64,000 nucleotides of DNA from CALVUJ01 sp045119835 (GCA_045119835.1 JBGVED010000022.1:1-64000); one strand, 5' to 3'. Positions 10,720 to 21,132 are shown, counted from the stretch's first letter. A program made the numbers and translations. Notes: generated by a model from the sequence alone, not told the origin.

Positions 10720-11904
10720 CTATCCTATTATATATAGAGTTTCAGGATTTATATTGCTTCCTAAAGCATCGTATTGTGCTTGAGTTAGCATAACAATCTT
10801 TGGACCAGCATTTGCTATAGCAGTATTAAATTCTTCTTGTGTCACATAATCAGGGATATCCACGTCTGTTATATTATAAATAATATTTTCATCATTTTTT
10901 TCATCATCAGTTAAAGCATCGTACTCTGCTTGAGTAACATATTTTAATTTTTTTCCACCAAGTAAATCGCTTTTTATATTTGATTTTAAAAGCTTAGCAA
11001 AACTATTAAGTTTTTCACCATCAACAAATTTATTTGCTAAAGTGCTCGCATCAAATGGTTTTTCTTTCCAATGTTTAGCATAAATTGTATCAACGTCTAT
11101 TCCTTCTAAATCTTCGTCATATATAAGTTTACCAGGTGCATCTTCTGTTCTTGCTGGTAATCGTTCTAAAATTCTATTTACAGTAGTTGCTGAACAACCA
11201 GTCATATCAACTTCCATTAGGTTTGCAATATAACTAGCGCCCATATAACAGAACATATCTTTGTAACCGTCTGCAGGAACATTGTCCATATTCCAACCGC
11301 TTAAATTTAATTTTACTAAATTTGAACAACCAGTAAACATATTAGTTAAATATGCACCAGAACCAAATTGCCAGCCACTTAAATTTAATTCTGTGAATCC
11401 AGCATGTTGGAACATTTTTGACATACTAGTTGCACTACTCATATCCCATCCACTTAAATCAACTGGTTCATGTATTATACCTTCTATTGCATTTGAAGAT
11501 AAACCAAGATTACTGCACATTTCAATAAATAATTGTACACCAGATGTGTCAAAAACAGATAAGTCTACATTTGTTAATCTAACACAACTTTTAAAAACAT
11601 AACGCATATCAGTTACTTTGCTAGTGTTCCAACCTTCAGTATTTACATATTCTAATTTAGAACAGCCAGAAAATAAATCATTAAAAGTTGTTATATTACT
11701 GACTTCTAAAAAATCAACACCTAATAGAGAAGTTTCATTGACAAATGTCATTTTAGTTGGTAAAGTATCACAAGTTATAGTTCTAGTTATGATGCCATTA
11801 TTATTTACATCTGTATAAGTGTATGTGGAATATCCTAAATTAAATGTAGGCAATACACTAGCTTTAATACTACTATCGAATTTATATATTGCTATATTAG
11901 CCAT
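10720..11904 (-). CDS. BspA/DUF285-repeat fibre protein with C-terminal 'TQAEYDAL' segment
   Basis: The 394-residue protein opens with a lead-in ending LPTKMTFVNET, then has BspA-like repeats of about 25 residues (about 60-230; for example GWNTSKVTDMRYVFKSC and GWDMSSATSMSKMFQHA). Its C-terminus carries two copies of a short module, VTQAEYDALTDDEK and LTQAQYDALGSNINPETLY. The small protein at 21133-21369 ends in the same module, which suggests a shared structural plug. It is probably a receptor-binding or host-adhesion protein of the tail. The family assignment is firm; the function is inferred. Confidence 0.75.
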   Translation of the reverse strand: MANIAIYKFDSSIKASVLPTFNLGYSTYTYTDVNNNGIITRTITCDTLPTKMTFVNETSLLGVDFLEVSNITTFNDLFSGCSKLEYVNTEGWNTSKVTDMRYVFKSCVRLTNVDLSVFDTSGVQLFIEMCSNLGLSSNAIEGIIHEPVDLSGWDMSSATSMSKMFQHAGFTELNLSGWQFGSGAYLTNMFTGCSNLVKLNLSGWNMDNVPADGYKDMFCYMGASYIANLMEVDMTGCSATTVNRILERLPARTEDAPGKLIYDEDLEGIDVDTIYAKHWKEKPFDASTLANKFVDGEKLNSFAKLLKSNIKSDLLGGKKLKYVTQAEYDALTDDEKNDENIIYNITDVDIPDYVTQEEFNTAIANAGPKIVMLTQAQYDALGSNINPETLYIIG

Positions 11905-11970
11905 TTTGTTTATTCAACTCCTTTTAAAATTTGATTTTATATCGCTATCTCTATACTTTTTATTATATTT

Positions 11971-13761
11971 TTAATGTCTTGAAATATTTTTTAATTTCGT
12001 ATTTGTATTACCCTTTTTAAGTATAAATGGTCTATCACTATCTCTATAATATACCTTCCAATATTTATTTTTTGCTGTATTATAATTTGTGCCGCTCACT
12101 TTTTTATTGCCCATTAAATTAACAACTCCGTATTCTGTTCTGATAGGTAGTGCATCTATTATTTTATTTATTGTATCTATATTATTATTTTTCATTCTAA
12201 TTTTTATTAAATTGTTACAATTAGTAAATACACTATTCATATTAGTTACTTTGCCAGTATCAAAATTACTTAAATCTATTGAAATTAAATTATTGCTACC
12301 GTTAAACATATTATCCATTTTAGTTACTTTACTAGTATTAAAATTACTTAAATTTAATGAAGTTAGATTAGTACAATAAGCGAACATCCAACTCATTTTA
12401 GTTACTTTACTAGTATCAAAATTACTTACATCTAATGAAGTTAAATTACTACAATTACGGAACATATAACTCATATCAGTTACATTACTAGTGTCAAAAT
12501 TGCTTACATCTAATGATGTTAATTTATTGCAATCATAAAACATGTAATACATACTAGTTACTTTACTAGTATTAAAACTGCTTACATCTAATGATGTTAG
12601 ATTTTTACAATTATAGAACATATTAAACATACCAGTTACATTACTAGTATCTAAATAACTTAAACTTGTTATTCCTGTTTTATTTTTAAAACTTATACTA
12701 CTAGGTAAAGTCTCACTAATTATAGTTCTCGTTATAGTACCATCTCCGTTATCTACATCTGTATAAGTATAAGTAAATCCTTCATTAAATGTAGGCAATG
12801 TATCAGTACTACTATTAAATGTATATTCTGCAATTTTTATACCACTTACAATATTCCAATGTTTGCTACTAGCAGTAGCTGTATCAACTTCAGATGAAAA
12901 AACTGGATAAATTATAAGATCTCCATAAGAACTTGATGTTCTTGAAGGAAGTCTTTCAATAATTCTATCAATTGTAGTTGCATTTGAATTTAATAATTTT
13001 ATTTTATTAAGATTTGTACAACCATCTAATAAATCAAAATAAATATCGGTATTAATATTCCAACCGCTTATATCTAATGTTGTTAAATTAGTACAACCTC
13101 CGAACATATAACTCATATAAGTTACTTTACTAGTGTTAAAATTACTTAAATCTAATTCTGTTAAGCTAGTACAACCGCTAAACATTGATTGCATAGCAGT
13201 CACATTACTAGTATTCCAAGTGCTTAAATTTACTGAAGTTAAGTTTGTACAATCAGAGCATAAACTACTTATTTCTGTTGCATTACTAATATCCCAACTA
13301 GTTAAGTCTAATGATGTTAATTTTTGACAACCTCTAAATACCATATGCATGTAATTTACGTTACTAGTATTAATATTTTCTAAACCATCTATTGTAACTA
13401 GGTTATTACAATTATAGAACATAAAATGCATCTCAGTAATATTTCCTTTATCGAAATCAGATAAACTAACATATGTTAAATTAGTACAACCTCTAAATAA
13501 TTGATATGCCGTAGTCAATCCAGAACCATTAACATATTCAGCAGATAATAAATCAGTACAACCTTCAAAATCCATAGTAGTAGGCAAAGTTACGCCGTCG
13601 CCAGAATATATAGTTCTTGTTGTGGTACCATCTCCATTATCTTTATCATTATAGATGTATGTATATCCTTCATTAAATGTAGGAAATACATTGGTACCAG
13701 TATTAAATGTATAAATTACCACCTTAGCACTAGGTGTTATTTTTTTAGCCTGAGCAGTCAT
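11971..13761 (-). CDS. Double BspA/DUF285-repeat surface/fibre protein
   Basis: The 596-residue protein has two tandem copies of a unit: a beta-rich lead-in (TFNEGYTYIYNDKDNGDGTT, then TLP) followed by 25-residue repeats such as LDVSNFDTSNVTDMSYMFRN. The first repeat array is at about 70-260 and the second at about 350-540. This is the canonical DUF285 form, with one Cys per repeat, and gives a reference for the altered 23-residue version in the two giant paralogues. The Shine-Dalgarno site is AGAGGTG. It is a putative host-binding adhesin. Confidence 0.8.
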   Translation of the reverse strand: MTAQAKKITPSAKVVIYTFNTGTNVFPTFNEGYTYIYNDKDNGDGTTTRTIYSGDGVTLPTTMDFEGCTDLLSAEYVNGSGLTTAYQLFRGCTNLTYVSLSDFDKGNITEMHFMFYNCNNLVTIDGLENINTSNVNYMHMVFRGCQKLTSLDLTSWDISNATEISSLCSDCTNLTSVNLSTWNTSNVTAMQSMFSGCTSLTELDLSNFNTSKVTYMSYMFGGCTNLTTLDISGWNINTDIYFDLLDGCTNLNKIKLLNSNATTIDRIIERLPSRTSSSYGDLIIYPVFSSEVDTATASSKHWNIVSGIKIAEYTFNSSTDTLPTFNEGFTYTYTDVDNGDGTITRTIISETLPSSISFKNKTGITSLSYLDTSNVTGMFNMFYNCKNLTSLDVSSFNTSKVTSMYYMFYDCNKLTSLDVSNFDTSNVTDMSYMFRNCSNLTSLDVSNFDTSKVTKMSWMFAYCTNLTSLNLSNFNTSKVTKMDNMFNGSNNLISIDLSNFDTGKVTNMNSVFTNCNNLIKIRMKNNNIDTINKIIDALPIRTEYGVVNLMGNKKVSGTNYNTAKNKYWKVYYRDSDRPFILKKGNTNTKLKNISRH

Positions 13762-13779
13762 TTTATCACCTCTTTTTTA

Positions 13780-13803
13780 AAGGGCGAAAAAATCGCCCCC
13801 TAT
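13780..13803 (-). terminator. Intrinsic terminator
   Basis: A GGGCGA / TCGCCC hairpin lies between the start of 11971-13761 and the end of 13810-15828. It serves the latter on the minus strand. Confidence 0.6.
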
Positions 13804-13809
13804 AAATTT

Positions 13810-15828
13810 TTAATTATCTATATTTGCTATAATATTATTTATATCTTCTTCTGTTATTATTGCAGGCGTTGCATTTGCTACAGCATTATCTACATATACT
13901 TTAGTAGCAGGATGATAATCTTCTGTAGGTGTATATTCTTCATAATTAGTTAAAGTTAATACTTCTGATCTAGTTATAAAATCTGATTTAAACCATACTT
14001 GCGTACTATAATTATAATGGAAACGACTTAATAGTCCATTTACCATAACGGTGCCTCGAATAACTGAATCAGTTTTCACACCTATTGTGATTTGATATTG
14101 GTTTTCGTCTTGTACATTTATGGCTTTTACTCCTGGATGTAATTTAACTTGCCCATCTACAAGATAACGCCCTGTTTCTAAAGCTGTTAATACAATAGGA
14201 TTTTCTGTAGTACCAGTTAAGCGAATAAAGCCTTTATTATCATCTACATATTTTTTAGTAACTAAATCTTTATCGTTAGCAGGAGTTCCATCTACAGAAA
14301 CATTTCCTTGGAACCATGCATTACCATTCCAATCTAATGTATGTGCATTTGAAAAAGTGATACCATCTAGATTTTCTTCGTCTTCTAATGTACCATTTCC
14401 TACTATGTGTACATATTTATTATCTGGATCCGGTATATTTAATATACCTTGTACATGTTGATTTTTACCTAATGCTTGAGTAAGAGATCCTTCTGCATGC
14501 GAACATTCTCCAGCTGCTTGACAAAAACGACCTTCTGCATGAGTACAATCTTTAGCAGCATAAGTATTATAACCTTCTGTATGAGAACAATAACCTTTGG
14601 CATAAGATGCACAACCTTCTGCATGAGAATAATCTCCAATGGCAATGTTTCTACTTACAAGTGTAGATGTATAATCATTTATATCGGCACAATAGTCATT
14701 AAATATTTCTGCACCTTTACCAATAGAAAATTCTTCATCACCTGTTGCATATACGCCATTTTTTTCATTAATATACCATATCCAAGGAGTAACTTTAGTA
14801 CCTTCTTCAATAATTAACCCTGGTTTATATGGAATAAATTTAGAGTCCATAATACGTAATTTGCCGTTTTTTAATGTTTTAAAAATCAATGACATTAACT
14901 CATCTTCATCTGGATTATAATATATTTCTCCGTCTACTGAATATAACCCCCAGATTCCTTTTGTAAAAATAGCACCATCTTTTTCTGCTATTACGAATTG
15001 ATTAGAAATTGAATAAAATTCTTCTACTTGACGGCAATAATTATGTGCAGGATATCTCATACCATAATATTCTATTAAACCTTCATATACTACTTTTTGA
15101 ACATCAAAATCTGAATCATATAATTTTGCAAACATCATGTTGTAAGTAACTGTTTCTTCATTTTGTTTTTCTTCAACTTGCCATATAGCTGTTTCTTTTC
15201 CTGTAATATCAAAATTTTCATCTATTGCCAATTTAACCTCTTCGAATTCTCTAGTGTCATAAGGCAATCCTTCTGGTAATAATTGCCCATCAAGTTGTTT
15301 TAATTCTCCAGATAAATAACGGTCATAACTTATGTCATAAGTACAAACTACTGCACCGTTGTCTTTATTTCCATTGAACACCCATAAACCTTTAGTTATT
15401 GATATCGGTTCTGTAATATCTTTTGTTGCAATAAGAATGTACTCGTTGTTCGTACAGTATAATCCATCATAACCTCCCACAGGTTGTAATGAATATAATA
15501 CCATATCTTCAATTAAAACAAGTTCATCATTTTCATCGTGTCGATAAATTTTTATAATTGCTTTTAACCCATTTGATAATATACTGTCTATATCATTATC
15601 GTTTAAATCTGCAATTTTTGCAAAAGGTGCAAAATATATTTCATCTAAAGTTTCTTTACCTTCAAAATTGCCATCGCATAATATTTGAACAGTTTCAAAT
15701 TCTCTAGTATCATAACAAGGTCTATTTTCTAAATCATTATAATCTCCGCTAAATCCATTTTTATCTATATATTCTTTAGTTGCAAGAAGTGATCTTTCTA
15801 ATGCATCTTTTAAATTCATATTCGCCAT
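13810..15828 (-). CDS. Trimeric tail fibre with YadA/Hia-like head repeats
   Basis: The 672-residue protein opens with NLKDALERSLLATKEYID, an N-terminal module shared with 16297-17604 and 33061-36582, then GFSGDYNDLENRP. Two homologous beta-rich domains (about 45-180 and 185-320) each begin YDTREFE. At about 390-460 there is a run of 14-residue YadA-head-type repeats with the core SHAEG (GDYSHAEGCASYAKG and so on). These repeats form left-handed beta-rolls in trimeric autotransporters and many phage fibres. The fibre ends in beta-rich and short helical segments. I infer a trimeric fibre anchored by its N-terminus. Confidence 0.8.
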   Translation of the reverse strand: MANMNLKDALERSLLATKEYIDKNGFSGDYNDLENRPCYDTREFETVQILCDGNFEGKETLDEIYFAPFAKIADLNDNDIDSILSNGLKAIIKIYRHDENDELVLIEDMVLYSLQPVGGYDGLYCTNNEYILIATKDITEPISITKGLWVFNGNKDNGAVVCTYDISYDRYLSGELKQLDGQLLPEGLPYDTREFEEVKLAIDENFDITGKETAIWQVEEKQNEETVTYNMMFAKLYDSDFDVQKVVYEGLIEYYGMRYPAHNYCRQVEEFYSISNQFVIAEKDGAIFTKGIWGLYSVDGEIYYNPDEDELMSLIFKTLKNGKLRIMDSKFIPYKPGLIIEEGTKVTPWIWYINEKNGVYATGDEEFSIGKGAEIFNDYCADINDYTSTLVSRNIAIGDYSHAEGCASYAKGYCSHTEGYNTYAAKDCTHAEGRFCQAAGECSHAEGSLTQALGKNQHVQGILNIPDPDNKYVHIVGNGTLEDEENLDGITFSNAHTLDWNGNAWFQGNVSVDGTPANDKDLVTKKYVDDNKGFIRLTGTTENPIVLTALETGRYLVDGQVKLHPGVKAINVQDENQYQITIGVKTDSVIRGTVMVNGLLSRFHYNYSTQVWFKSDFITRSEVLTLTNYEEYTPTEDYHPATKVYVDNAVANATPAIITEEDINNIIANIDN

Positions 15829-15883
15829 TTTTTATCTCCTTTCTGGTATTCTATTTTTTATTCAATATTATATATGTGATAGA

Positions 15884-15913
15884 TAAGTGCAATGATATAA
15901 ATCATTGCACTTA
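15884..15913 (-). terminator. Intrinsic terminator, 13-bp perfect stem
   Basis: TAAGTGCAATGAT and ATCATTGCACTTA pair perfectly around an ATAA loop, directly after the minus-strand gene 15926-16177. Confidence 0.85.
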
Positions 15914-15925
15914 TTAAACAATGGA

Positions 15926-16177
15926 TTAATTTCCAAAAACAGCCGTTAACATAGCTGTTAAATCAGATTCTTCTATCATGTCAGCTTTACCATCTACTCT
16001 TTTAGCTATGGCATCTTCTACTTCTTTTGCTCTTTTTGCTTCGGCTAATAAATCTGAAGCAATTTTGTCTACAACGGTACTCAGTAATTCATTACCTGAT
16101 ATATGATATACGCAGTCTGCTCTAGTGATCGGCCATACCTGTACATCATTTTCTATCAAAAATCTTTTTTTAGCCAT
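15926..16177 (-). CDS. Small fibre-base protein with 'FLxEN-QVWPITRADC' module
   Basis: The 83-residue protein is mostly the N-terminal module KRFLIENDVQVWPITRADC followed by a short helix. The same module begins 21373-21756 and 24659-25753, so it is probably a docking or fold element of the tail tip. A strong GAGGTGATTAC ribosome site precedes the ATG. It may be a short accessory subunit or decoration protein. No enzymatic motif is seen. Confidence 0.65.
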   Translation of the reverse strand: MAKKRFLIENDVQVWPITRADCVYHISGNELLSTVVDKIASDLLAEAKRAKEVEDAIAKRVDGKADMIEESDLTAMLTAVFGN

Positions 16178-16256
16178 GTAATCACCTCTAATTCTTTTTG
16201 TTTTTGTGTATCATAGTATATATTACCTAAATAAACATTTAGACTTATACATAAAA

Positions 16257-16282
16257 ATAAGAGAGTATCAGTACTCTCTTAT
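16257..16282 (-). terminator. Intrinsic terminator
   Basis: ATAAGAGAGTA and TACTCTCTTAT pair perfectly around TCAG. The hairpin follows the minus-strand gene 16297-17604. Confidence 0.85.
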
Positions 16283-16296
16283 TTGTTAGTTTATTT

Positions 16297-17604
16297 TTAG
16301 CAACCATATAAAATTTTACCTGATAATTCTAATCCCATTTGTCTATGTGCGTCAAGAGATGGATGTACTTTATCTGGTAACATTGTTTCTGCATTTATAC
16401 GATTTATTATAGAATTATGCGTCATATCTATAATTTCAATTCCATAATAGTCACATACTTCTTTAATAGCATCATAATAATCATCGAGAGTATGTCCGCC
16501 GAATTCAAAACCAATTCCCCAATTATTATCTGCAGAAGATGGTCTTGCTGATGTATCCTGTCTACAGTTAACAGGTGTAATGATAATTAACTTAATACTA
16601 GGGTTTCTAGATAAAATAGACTCAATAACATATCTCATATTTCCATACACTGATTCTGTTTCAGGGTTTATACCATCTTCAAATGCTCCTAGATTCTGAG
16701 AACCTTTCCAGTCATTTACACCCCACATAATAGTACAAATATCATATTTAGTGAAATCTATTACATAAGTTCCATCTTCATTTACTGCATCAATTTGCTC
16801 TCTTGAGTTTAGCTTAGGAGCTGCAGCTGTTCCTCTCTTTAACCAGCCGCTACCTCCGACTCCTTTATTATCTAAATCAAAGCCTTTCATTTTAGCAATC
16901 CATGCACAATAACATTCATCAATGCTTTTATGAGATTCAGTATCTTCTGTGTTTTCATTTAAAACACTATAATATCCTTCTGTAATACTGTCGCCAAGAG
17001 CCAACCATTTCAATCCATGACCATTTTCAAGAACATCAACCTTTTCTTCAAGTATATCAACTCTACCTTTACTATAAGGTATGTTTAAATAAAAACTAGC
17101 AGGTGTACAGTCAGATGTATTATACACTACAAAAAGAATAAGATATTTTACATCGTCTGGAATATTATATTGCTTTGTAGTTGATTTTGGAACTGTTAAA
17201 CGAGATGTCCATCCATCAGCTTCAGAAAAATCAACAGCACTCTTATCTGTAGGAGTAGTATATGAACGCAATCCTGCAAAATACATTGCATAAGAATTAT
17301 TCGCTGTAATACTTAGTGTACTTCCAGTATTTGAGATAGGAATAACTATAAATTGATATTTTTCATTTATATTACCCCAAGTTCCTGTATTAGTTATATA
17401 TCCCCATGTAGGATGATATGAAGATAAGTAAGTGATTGTTGTTTCTTCTCGTCCAATTAATCCAGCGCTTTCTAATATATTATATTGATTTTTTTCTATA
17501 TTAACAATCTCTTCGTCTACATATTTTTTATTTGTATTTATATTATCATCAACGTATTTTTTAACACCCTGAAGTGCTAATTTTAAAGCGTCTGAAGTTT
17601 TCAT
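16297..17604 (-). CDS. Fibre protein with SGNH/GDSL hydrolase domain
   Basis: The 435-residue protein has an N-terminal ALKLALQGVKKYVDDN module of the family shared with the two large fibres, a beta-rich middle (about 40-190), and a C-terminal SGNH esterase domain (about 195-430). Visible SGNH blocks are LALGDSITEG (block I, nucleophile Ser), GVGGSG (block II Gly), WGVNDWKG (block III Asn) and DKVHPS (block V Asp/His). Such domains remove O-acetyl or other acyl groups from surface polysaccharides. I infer that it edits host glycans during adsorption. The ribosome site is AAAGGAG. It lies 16 bp upstream of the CotH-type gene's reading direction. Confidence 0.85.
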   Translation of the reverse strand: MKTSDALKLALQGVKKYVDDNINTNKKYVDEEIVNIEKNQYNILESAGLIGREETTITYLSSYHPTWGYITNTGTWGNINEKYQFIVIPISNTGSTLSITANNSYAMYFAGLRSYTTPTDKSAVDFSEADGWTSRLTVPKSTTKQYNIPDDVKYLILFVVYNTSDCTPASFYLNIPYSKGRVDILEEKVDVLENGHGLKWLALGDSITEGYYSVLNENTEDTESHKSIDECYCAWIAKMKGFDLDNKGVGGSGWLKRGTAAAPKLNSREQIDAVNEDGTYVIDFTKYDICTIMWGVNDWKGSQNLGAFEDGINPETESVYGNMRYVIESILSRNPSIKLIIITPVNCRQDTSARPSSADNNWGIGFEFGGHTLDDYYDAIKEVCDYYGIEIIDMTHNSIINRINAETMLPDKVHPSLDAHRQMGLELSGKILYGC

Positions 17605-17619
17605 TATTATTCTCCTTTC

Positions 17620-19911
17620 TTATTTTTCTCTTATTTCTATTCTATACTCACTAGCCGTAGATCTTCCTGTTCCTTCAGTAGATCCTACTTGTACTGCTGT
17701 AGCGTCATAAATATATCCGAATGAAGAATAATTATCTTTACTATACAATGTATTGTTAAGTGTTAATCCTTCATTATTGAATGATATAGTAAATTGTCCG
17801 TAAACATTCCATAATTCTATATTTTGAGCTGCTCCACCTATCATACATTGTACTAGCATACGTCCGCTATTGCCTTTATCATAATAGAAGTGAATATTGT
17901 TTCCTGCCCAACTTCCTATATTAAGTCCTATAGATAATATATTTTGCATAGAAGTAGCACAAGAATCTAAGTTCATAGAAACATATATTTCTTGTTCATT
18001 CCAATTTATATCTAGATTATTAGAGAATGCTTGGCCGTTAGGATTATAATTATCTCTTACAACTATAGCTGGAGCTGGTAAATTATTAAGAACCTTATTT
18101 AATTCTCCGCCTGTCAATGCTTTATCATATACATCACATACATATAATGTACCATTCCAGTATCTTCCGTAATTCATATTTTCATCTTGATAAGAACCTA
18201 TTATTAAGTCTTTATATACTGGTACATAATTTGCACTAGTTGCTTTATAAGATTCTACACCAAAATTTTTTATTGTTTTTAATCTAGTAACTAATCCATT
18301 TTCACATACTATTGCTATTTTAAATGTATTAGTATCGATACCTTTACCAGGGAAGTAATTTAATGTACCCATTATTGGGAACATTCCATCTGCAGCTTGT
18401 ATAGATAAACCTGGATAATCACCATCGTCACCTTCGTACATACAGTGTATTATCGCTGTGTTTTGCCATTGATTTAAATTATCCATATGACCATGTAATA
18501 CAATTGTCCAATCTTTACGAGTATCAAATAATTTAACCCCTGTATTTATATTATTGCTACCAGTAAAAGTTGTTTGTTGTGGTAAAGAATATAATTTGTT
18601 AGCTTGTATTTCTTCTGTCACCATTTCTTCAATACAGTCGTCTGTATAGTTGTATCTTTCAACTGCATATTTTCTTATTTGTTTAAAGTTGTTGTAATCT
18701 CTACCTGGTATTCCTGGATAAGTATCAAAATCTTCATCTATCATTTCTTGAGAGCATATACTCAAGAACTTATCGAATTCTTCCATAACAGAACTTAAAC
18801 TCATAGGACCATTTCTAAGAACTTGATATCTGTCATATATTTCTTGTTTAAATAATTCTTCTAACCTAAAGAACAATAAGTTTCCTTGTCTTCCATCTAT
18901 CATAGATTCATAATCTTTTTGCATACGATAAGCTGTACTTACTTCACGAGTACCATCCCAATAAGAGCCCCAAGTACTGTCCATATCATATGCTGTTGCA
19001 AACCATTTCACTCCGTCATAAGTTATATAAACTTGATTTTTTCCCATTGAATCTAAACCACATATTAAATATTGGAAACAATAATAATCTATTAAACTCT
19101 CTACATCAAAATAGTCTTTCAAATTATTTTTAAAATCTTCGTCTGAACTATTCATTACAAAACTTATAACTTCATTCCATCTAGTTAAAATACTTTGAGG
19201 AACGGTTTTATGTATTTCATCAGTCCAGTCAGTTTCATCTATTAATGCAGGTGCTCTAAAACAACCGCTACCATAATCCTCAGAACATAATAAACAGTGC
19301 TCTTCTTTATTTTCATCCATATTAGTCATCCATGGATCTTTAGGTATATTAAATGTATATCTTCCTTGATAAACTCCTTCATGAAATACTTTAACAAAGA
19401 ATCCATCTATTGCCCCAAGATTTGGTGACTCTCTTAATTCTTCTGGTAATTCATCAAAATTACTTCTAGCCGCAACACATTTGCCCCATAGTTTAGCACT
19501 AACTATATTTCTAGCATGAGATAAGTCTATGTAATTTGCTTTTAAAACGAATTTGTATTGTTCACCCCAACCTTTAAAATCTAATTTTAATTTTTTTGTT
19601 AGTTCTTCATCTTCATACGTTCTTATGCTAAAATTCTTTTTAGGATATGCCATCGAAGAAGTTCCTTGACATTTTATATTAACAAAACATTCAAATTCTA
19701 AAGTTTTAGAAATATATTTCATTTTTAGTTTTACATAATCTTTAGTTATAGGTAAAAACCCTCCAGAAAAAAATATTGATGGTATATCATCATTAGCAGG
19801 TTCATATCTATATCCTGTTATATCTAGAATTAATCTTTCTAACTCGTCTATTCTCTTTCTAGCGTTTTCATCCATTATTTCATAATTATTAATTTTTTTA
19901 ATTAATGGCAT
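17620..19911 (-). CDS. CotH-kinase-domain protein with C-terminal LamG-like domain
   Basis: In this 763-residue protein, residues about 45-400 look like a CotH spore-coat kinase domain: KCQGTSSMAYPKKNFSIR (P-loop-like and ion-pair region), VLKANYIDLSHARN, and the acidic YDMDSTWG (metal/catalytic DxD). A LamG/concanavalin-like domain follows (about 450-610, LVTRLKTIKNFG...GRYWNGTLYVCD), then another beta-sandwich to the end. CotH proteins are atypical kinases that phosphorylate coat proteins. Phage homologues in tail modules are known but poorly characterised. Its start codon overlaps by one base the stop of the upstream gene 19911-21107 (TAATG), so the two are translationally coupled. Confidence 0.8.
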   Translation of the reverse strand: MPLIKKINNYEIMDENARKRIDELERLILDITGYRYEPANDDIPSIFFSGGFLPITKDYVKLKMKYISKTLEFECFVNIKCQGTSSMAYPKKNFSIRTYEDEELTKKLKLDFKGWGEQYKFVLKANYIDLSHARNIVSAKLWGKCVAARSNFDELPEELRESPNLGAIDGFFVKVFHEGVYQGRYTFNIPKDPWMTNMDENKEEHCLLCSEDYGSGCFRAPALIDETDWTDEIHKTVPQSILTRWNEVISFVMNSSDEDFKNNLKDYFDVESLIDYYCFQYLICGLDSMGKNQVYITYDGVKWFATAYDMDSTWGSYWDGTREVSTAYRMQKDYESMIDGRQGNLLFFRLEELFKQEIYDRYQVLRNGPMSLSSVMEEFDKFLSICSQEMIDEDFDTYPGIPGRDYNNFKQIRKYAVERYNYTDDCIEEMVTEEIQANKLYSLPQQTTFTGSNNINTGVKLFDTRKDWTIVLHGHMDNLNQWQNTAIIHCMYEGDDGDYPGLSIQAADGMFPIMGTLNYFPGKGIDTNTFKIAIVCENGLVTRLKTIKNFGVESYKATSANYVPVYKDLIIGSYQDENMNYGRYWNGTLYVCDVYDKALTGGELNKVLNNLPAPAIVVRDNYNPNGQAFSNNLDINWNEQEIYVSMNLDSCATSMQNILSIGLNIGSWAGNNIHFYYDKGNSGRMLVQCMIGGAAQNIELWNVYGQFTISFNNEGLTLNNTLYSKDNYSSFGYIYDATAVQVGSTEGTGRSTASEYRIEIREK

Positions 19912-21107
19912 TACTTATCACCGCCTATGTTTAAATTTTCTTCATCGTAACTTACTTTTATTATATCGCTATTTATATTTAGAGCAAGCTCTTCTTCATC
20001 ATAAGATAAAGCATACTCTTTTAATACAAATAGGGTACTAGTAAACTCATTATATAATGTGTCTTTATTATTAGAAGCTTGTTTGTTTTCATAAACTAAT
20101 ATATCACCTAAATACACTTCTGTAATTTCAATTTCTCCGATATATAAATTATCTACAAGAACATTATTTAAATACAAACGTCTTATATTTGTAGGGTCAA
20201 AAGAAACAACCCAATACTTAGAATCAGCCGTTGATGTATTTATAGACTCATCTAATTTAGGAACTACTAAACTGCCTTGATTACTGGCAGTTCTAGTTGG
20301 AAGTTCTGCAATAACTTTGTTTATTGTATAAATATCAAAATTGAATAATTGAACATCAATTAACGACTTACATTGACCGAACCAATAAGTTGTAACAGCT
20401 TCTTGATTTAAATTTGCAGACATCTTTAATTTTATTAAAGCACTACAACCATAAAACATTTGACTTACAGAATTTGCATTACTCATATCCCAATTAGACA
20501 TATCTATTTCTGTTAGACTAGTGCAATTGGTAAATATACCGCTCATAATAACTCCACTGACTGTTTTCCATTTTGATACATCTAAGGCTGTTAATTTTGT
20601 ACATCTTCTAAACATAGCTCCAAAATTGGTTGCTTTTGAGACATTCCATTTGTCTATATTTAATTCTTGTATATTACTACAATCTGTAAATACTCCTCCC
20701 ATATTATCTACATTAGATACATCTATATCATTCAAACCATCTATAGTTATTAGATTTGTACAGTATGCAAACATACGTTCAATGGAATTAGTTTTGCTAA
20801 AATTAGAATTTCTAAGGTCTACATAAGTTAAATTAGTACAATTATAAAACATGTTATAAGCACTTGTTAATTCCGTTGTATTTACACAATATACTTCCAT
20901 TAAACTTTTTTGTTCTTCAAAACTTATAGTGGTAGGTAAATCAGCACTATATATACTTCTAATAATATAGTTATCAGATGATTCGTCTATAATATCATAA
21001 TTAATAAATTCAGTATTGAATATAGGTATTAAATTTTCATGTATGGATTTATCGAATTTATATTGAGCAATTAAATAACCATTAGAGTTTTTTGTAAATA
21101 TCGTCAT
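19911..21107 (-). CDS. BspA/DUF285-repeat fibre protein
   Basis: The 398-residue protein begins with the lead-in also seen in other DUF285 proteins of the cluster (YKFDKSIHENLIPIFNTEF), then has about seven BspA-like repeats (about 80-235; for example KWNVSKATNFGAMFRRCTKL). The C-terminal 130 residues hold short beta segments and an acidic end. It overlaps the CotH gene by one base. With 10720, 11971 and the two giant genes it makes five paralogous adhesins in one window, which suggests repeated duplication of host-binding elements. Confidence 0.75.
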   Translation of the reverse strand: MTIFTKNSNGYLIAQYKFDKSIHENLIPIFNTEFINYDIIDESSDNYIIRSIYSADLPTTISFEEQKSLMEVYCVNTTELTSAYNMFYNCTNLTYVDLRNSNFSKTNSIERMFAYCTNLITIDGLNDIDVSNVDNMGGVFTDCSNIQELNIDKWNVSKATNFGAMFRRCTKLTALDVSKWKTVSGVIMSGIFTNCTSLTEIDMSNWDMSNANSVSQMFYGCSALIKLKMSANLNQEAVTTYWFGQCKSLIDVQLFNFDIYTINKVIAELPTRTASNQGSLVVPKLDESINTSTADSKYWVVSFDPTNIRRLYLNNVLVDNLYIGEIEITEVYLGDILVYENKQASNNKDTLYNEFTSTLFVLKEYALSYDEEELALNINSDIIKVSYDEENLNIGGDK

Positions 21108-21132
21108 TAGATTTTCACCTCTCTTATTTGGT

